DNA of 5,436 bases from Clostridiales bacterium. Its GTDB lineage: Bacteria > Bacillota > Clostridia > Lachnospirales > Lachnospiraceae. Shown here one piece after another: positions 5,416 through 5,436 of this stretch; position 1 is the first letter of the stretch, and each line of letters begins with the position of its first letter. The position numbers were made by a program, and so were the translations under genes. Under the pieces are notes generated by a model. It saw only the letters and a list, made by a program, of their open reading frames with translations, was not told where the DNA came from and did no database searches. The stretch covers positions 1 to 5,436 of the forward strand of contig JAAZDA010000326.1 in NCBI GenBank assembly GCA_012512995.1. The letters run 5' to 3'.

Positions 5416-5436
5416 ACGCATGCACTACTATTGCCC

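Overview
The window looks like chromosome from a low-to-moderate GC Firmicute, most likely a Clostridia member of the Lachnospiraceae type. The basis is the two-subunit class I (iron-sulfur) fumarase, AGGAG-type ribosome binding sites, consensus sigma-A promoters, a tRNA gene without encoded CCA, and a Tad-type cluster carrying an FHA-domain protein. The family placement is inference. Every gene I can support lies on the minus strand, so the reading order runs from the right end to the left end.

Right part (about 3093-5403): the tail of a Tad/type IVc-pilus-like operon. It encodes an A24 prepilin peptidase (CpaA/TadV type), a TadE-like pseudopilin that overlaps it by 23 nt, and a two-TM cytoplasmic-face protein with a C-terminal FHA domain that starts at TTG 3 nt after the TadE-like stop. 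All three starts have a Shine-Dalgarno sequence exactly 6 nt upstream. The remaining Tad genes (ATPase, TadB/C, Flp) would lie beyond the right edge.

Middle (2572-2982): a HIT-family nucleotide hydrolase, followed by a long hairpin (2513-2567) with a second palindrome in its loop. Next are the fumarase alpha (1641-2483) and beta (522-1073) genes, which usually sit next to each other. Here they are separated by 567 bp holding the wreck of a secreted 5'-nucleotidase (UshA-like) gene. Short, ordered, recognisable pieces survive, namely signal peptide, start of the metallophosphatase domain, start of the C domain and end of the C domain. They are joined by large internal deletions and broken by three stops and a frameshift.

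Left part (1-521): tRNA-Ser(GCU) transcribed from a perfect TTGACA-17-TATAAT promoter. The promoter spacer is itself palindromic and the predicted transcript starts in a hairpin. Beyond the tRNA is a second, partly similar promoter-plus-hairpin unit. A third strong promoter then drives a roughly 130-nt structured leader running off the left edge. The last bases of that leader are a Shine-Dalgarno sequence that can pair with an upstream segment of the same leader. No plus-strand gene is supported.
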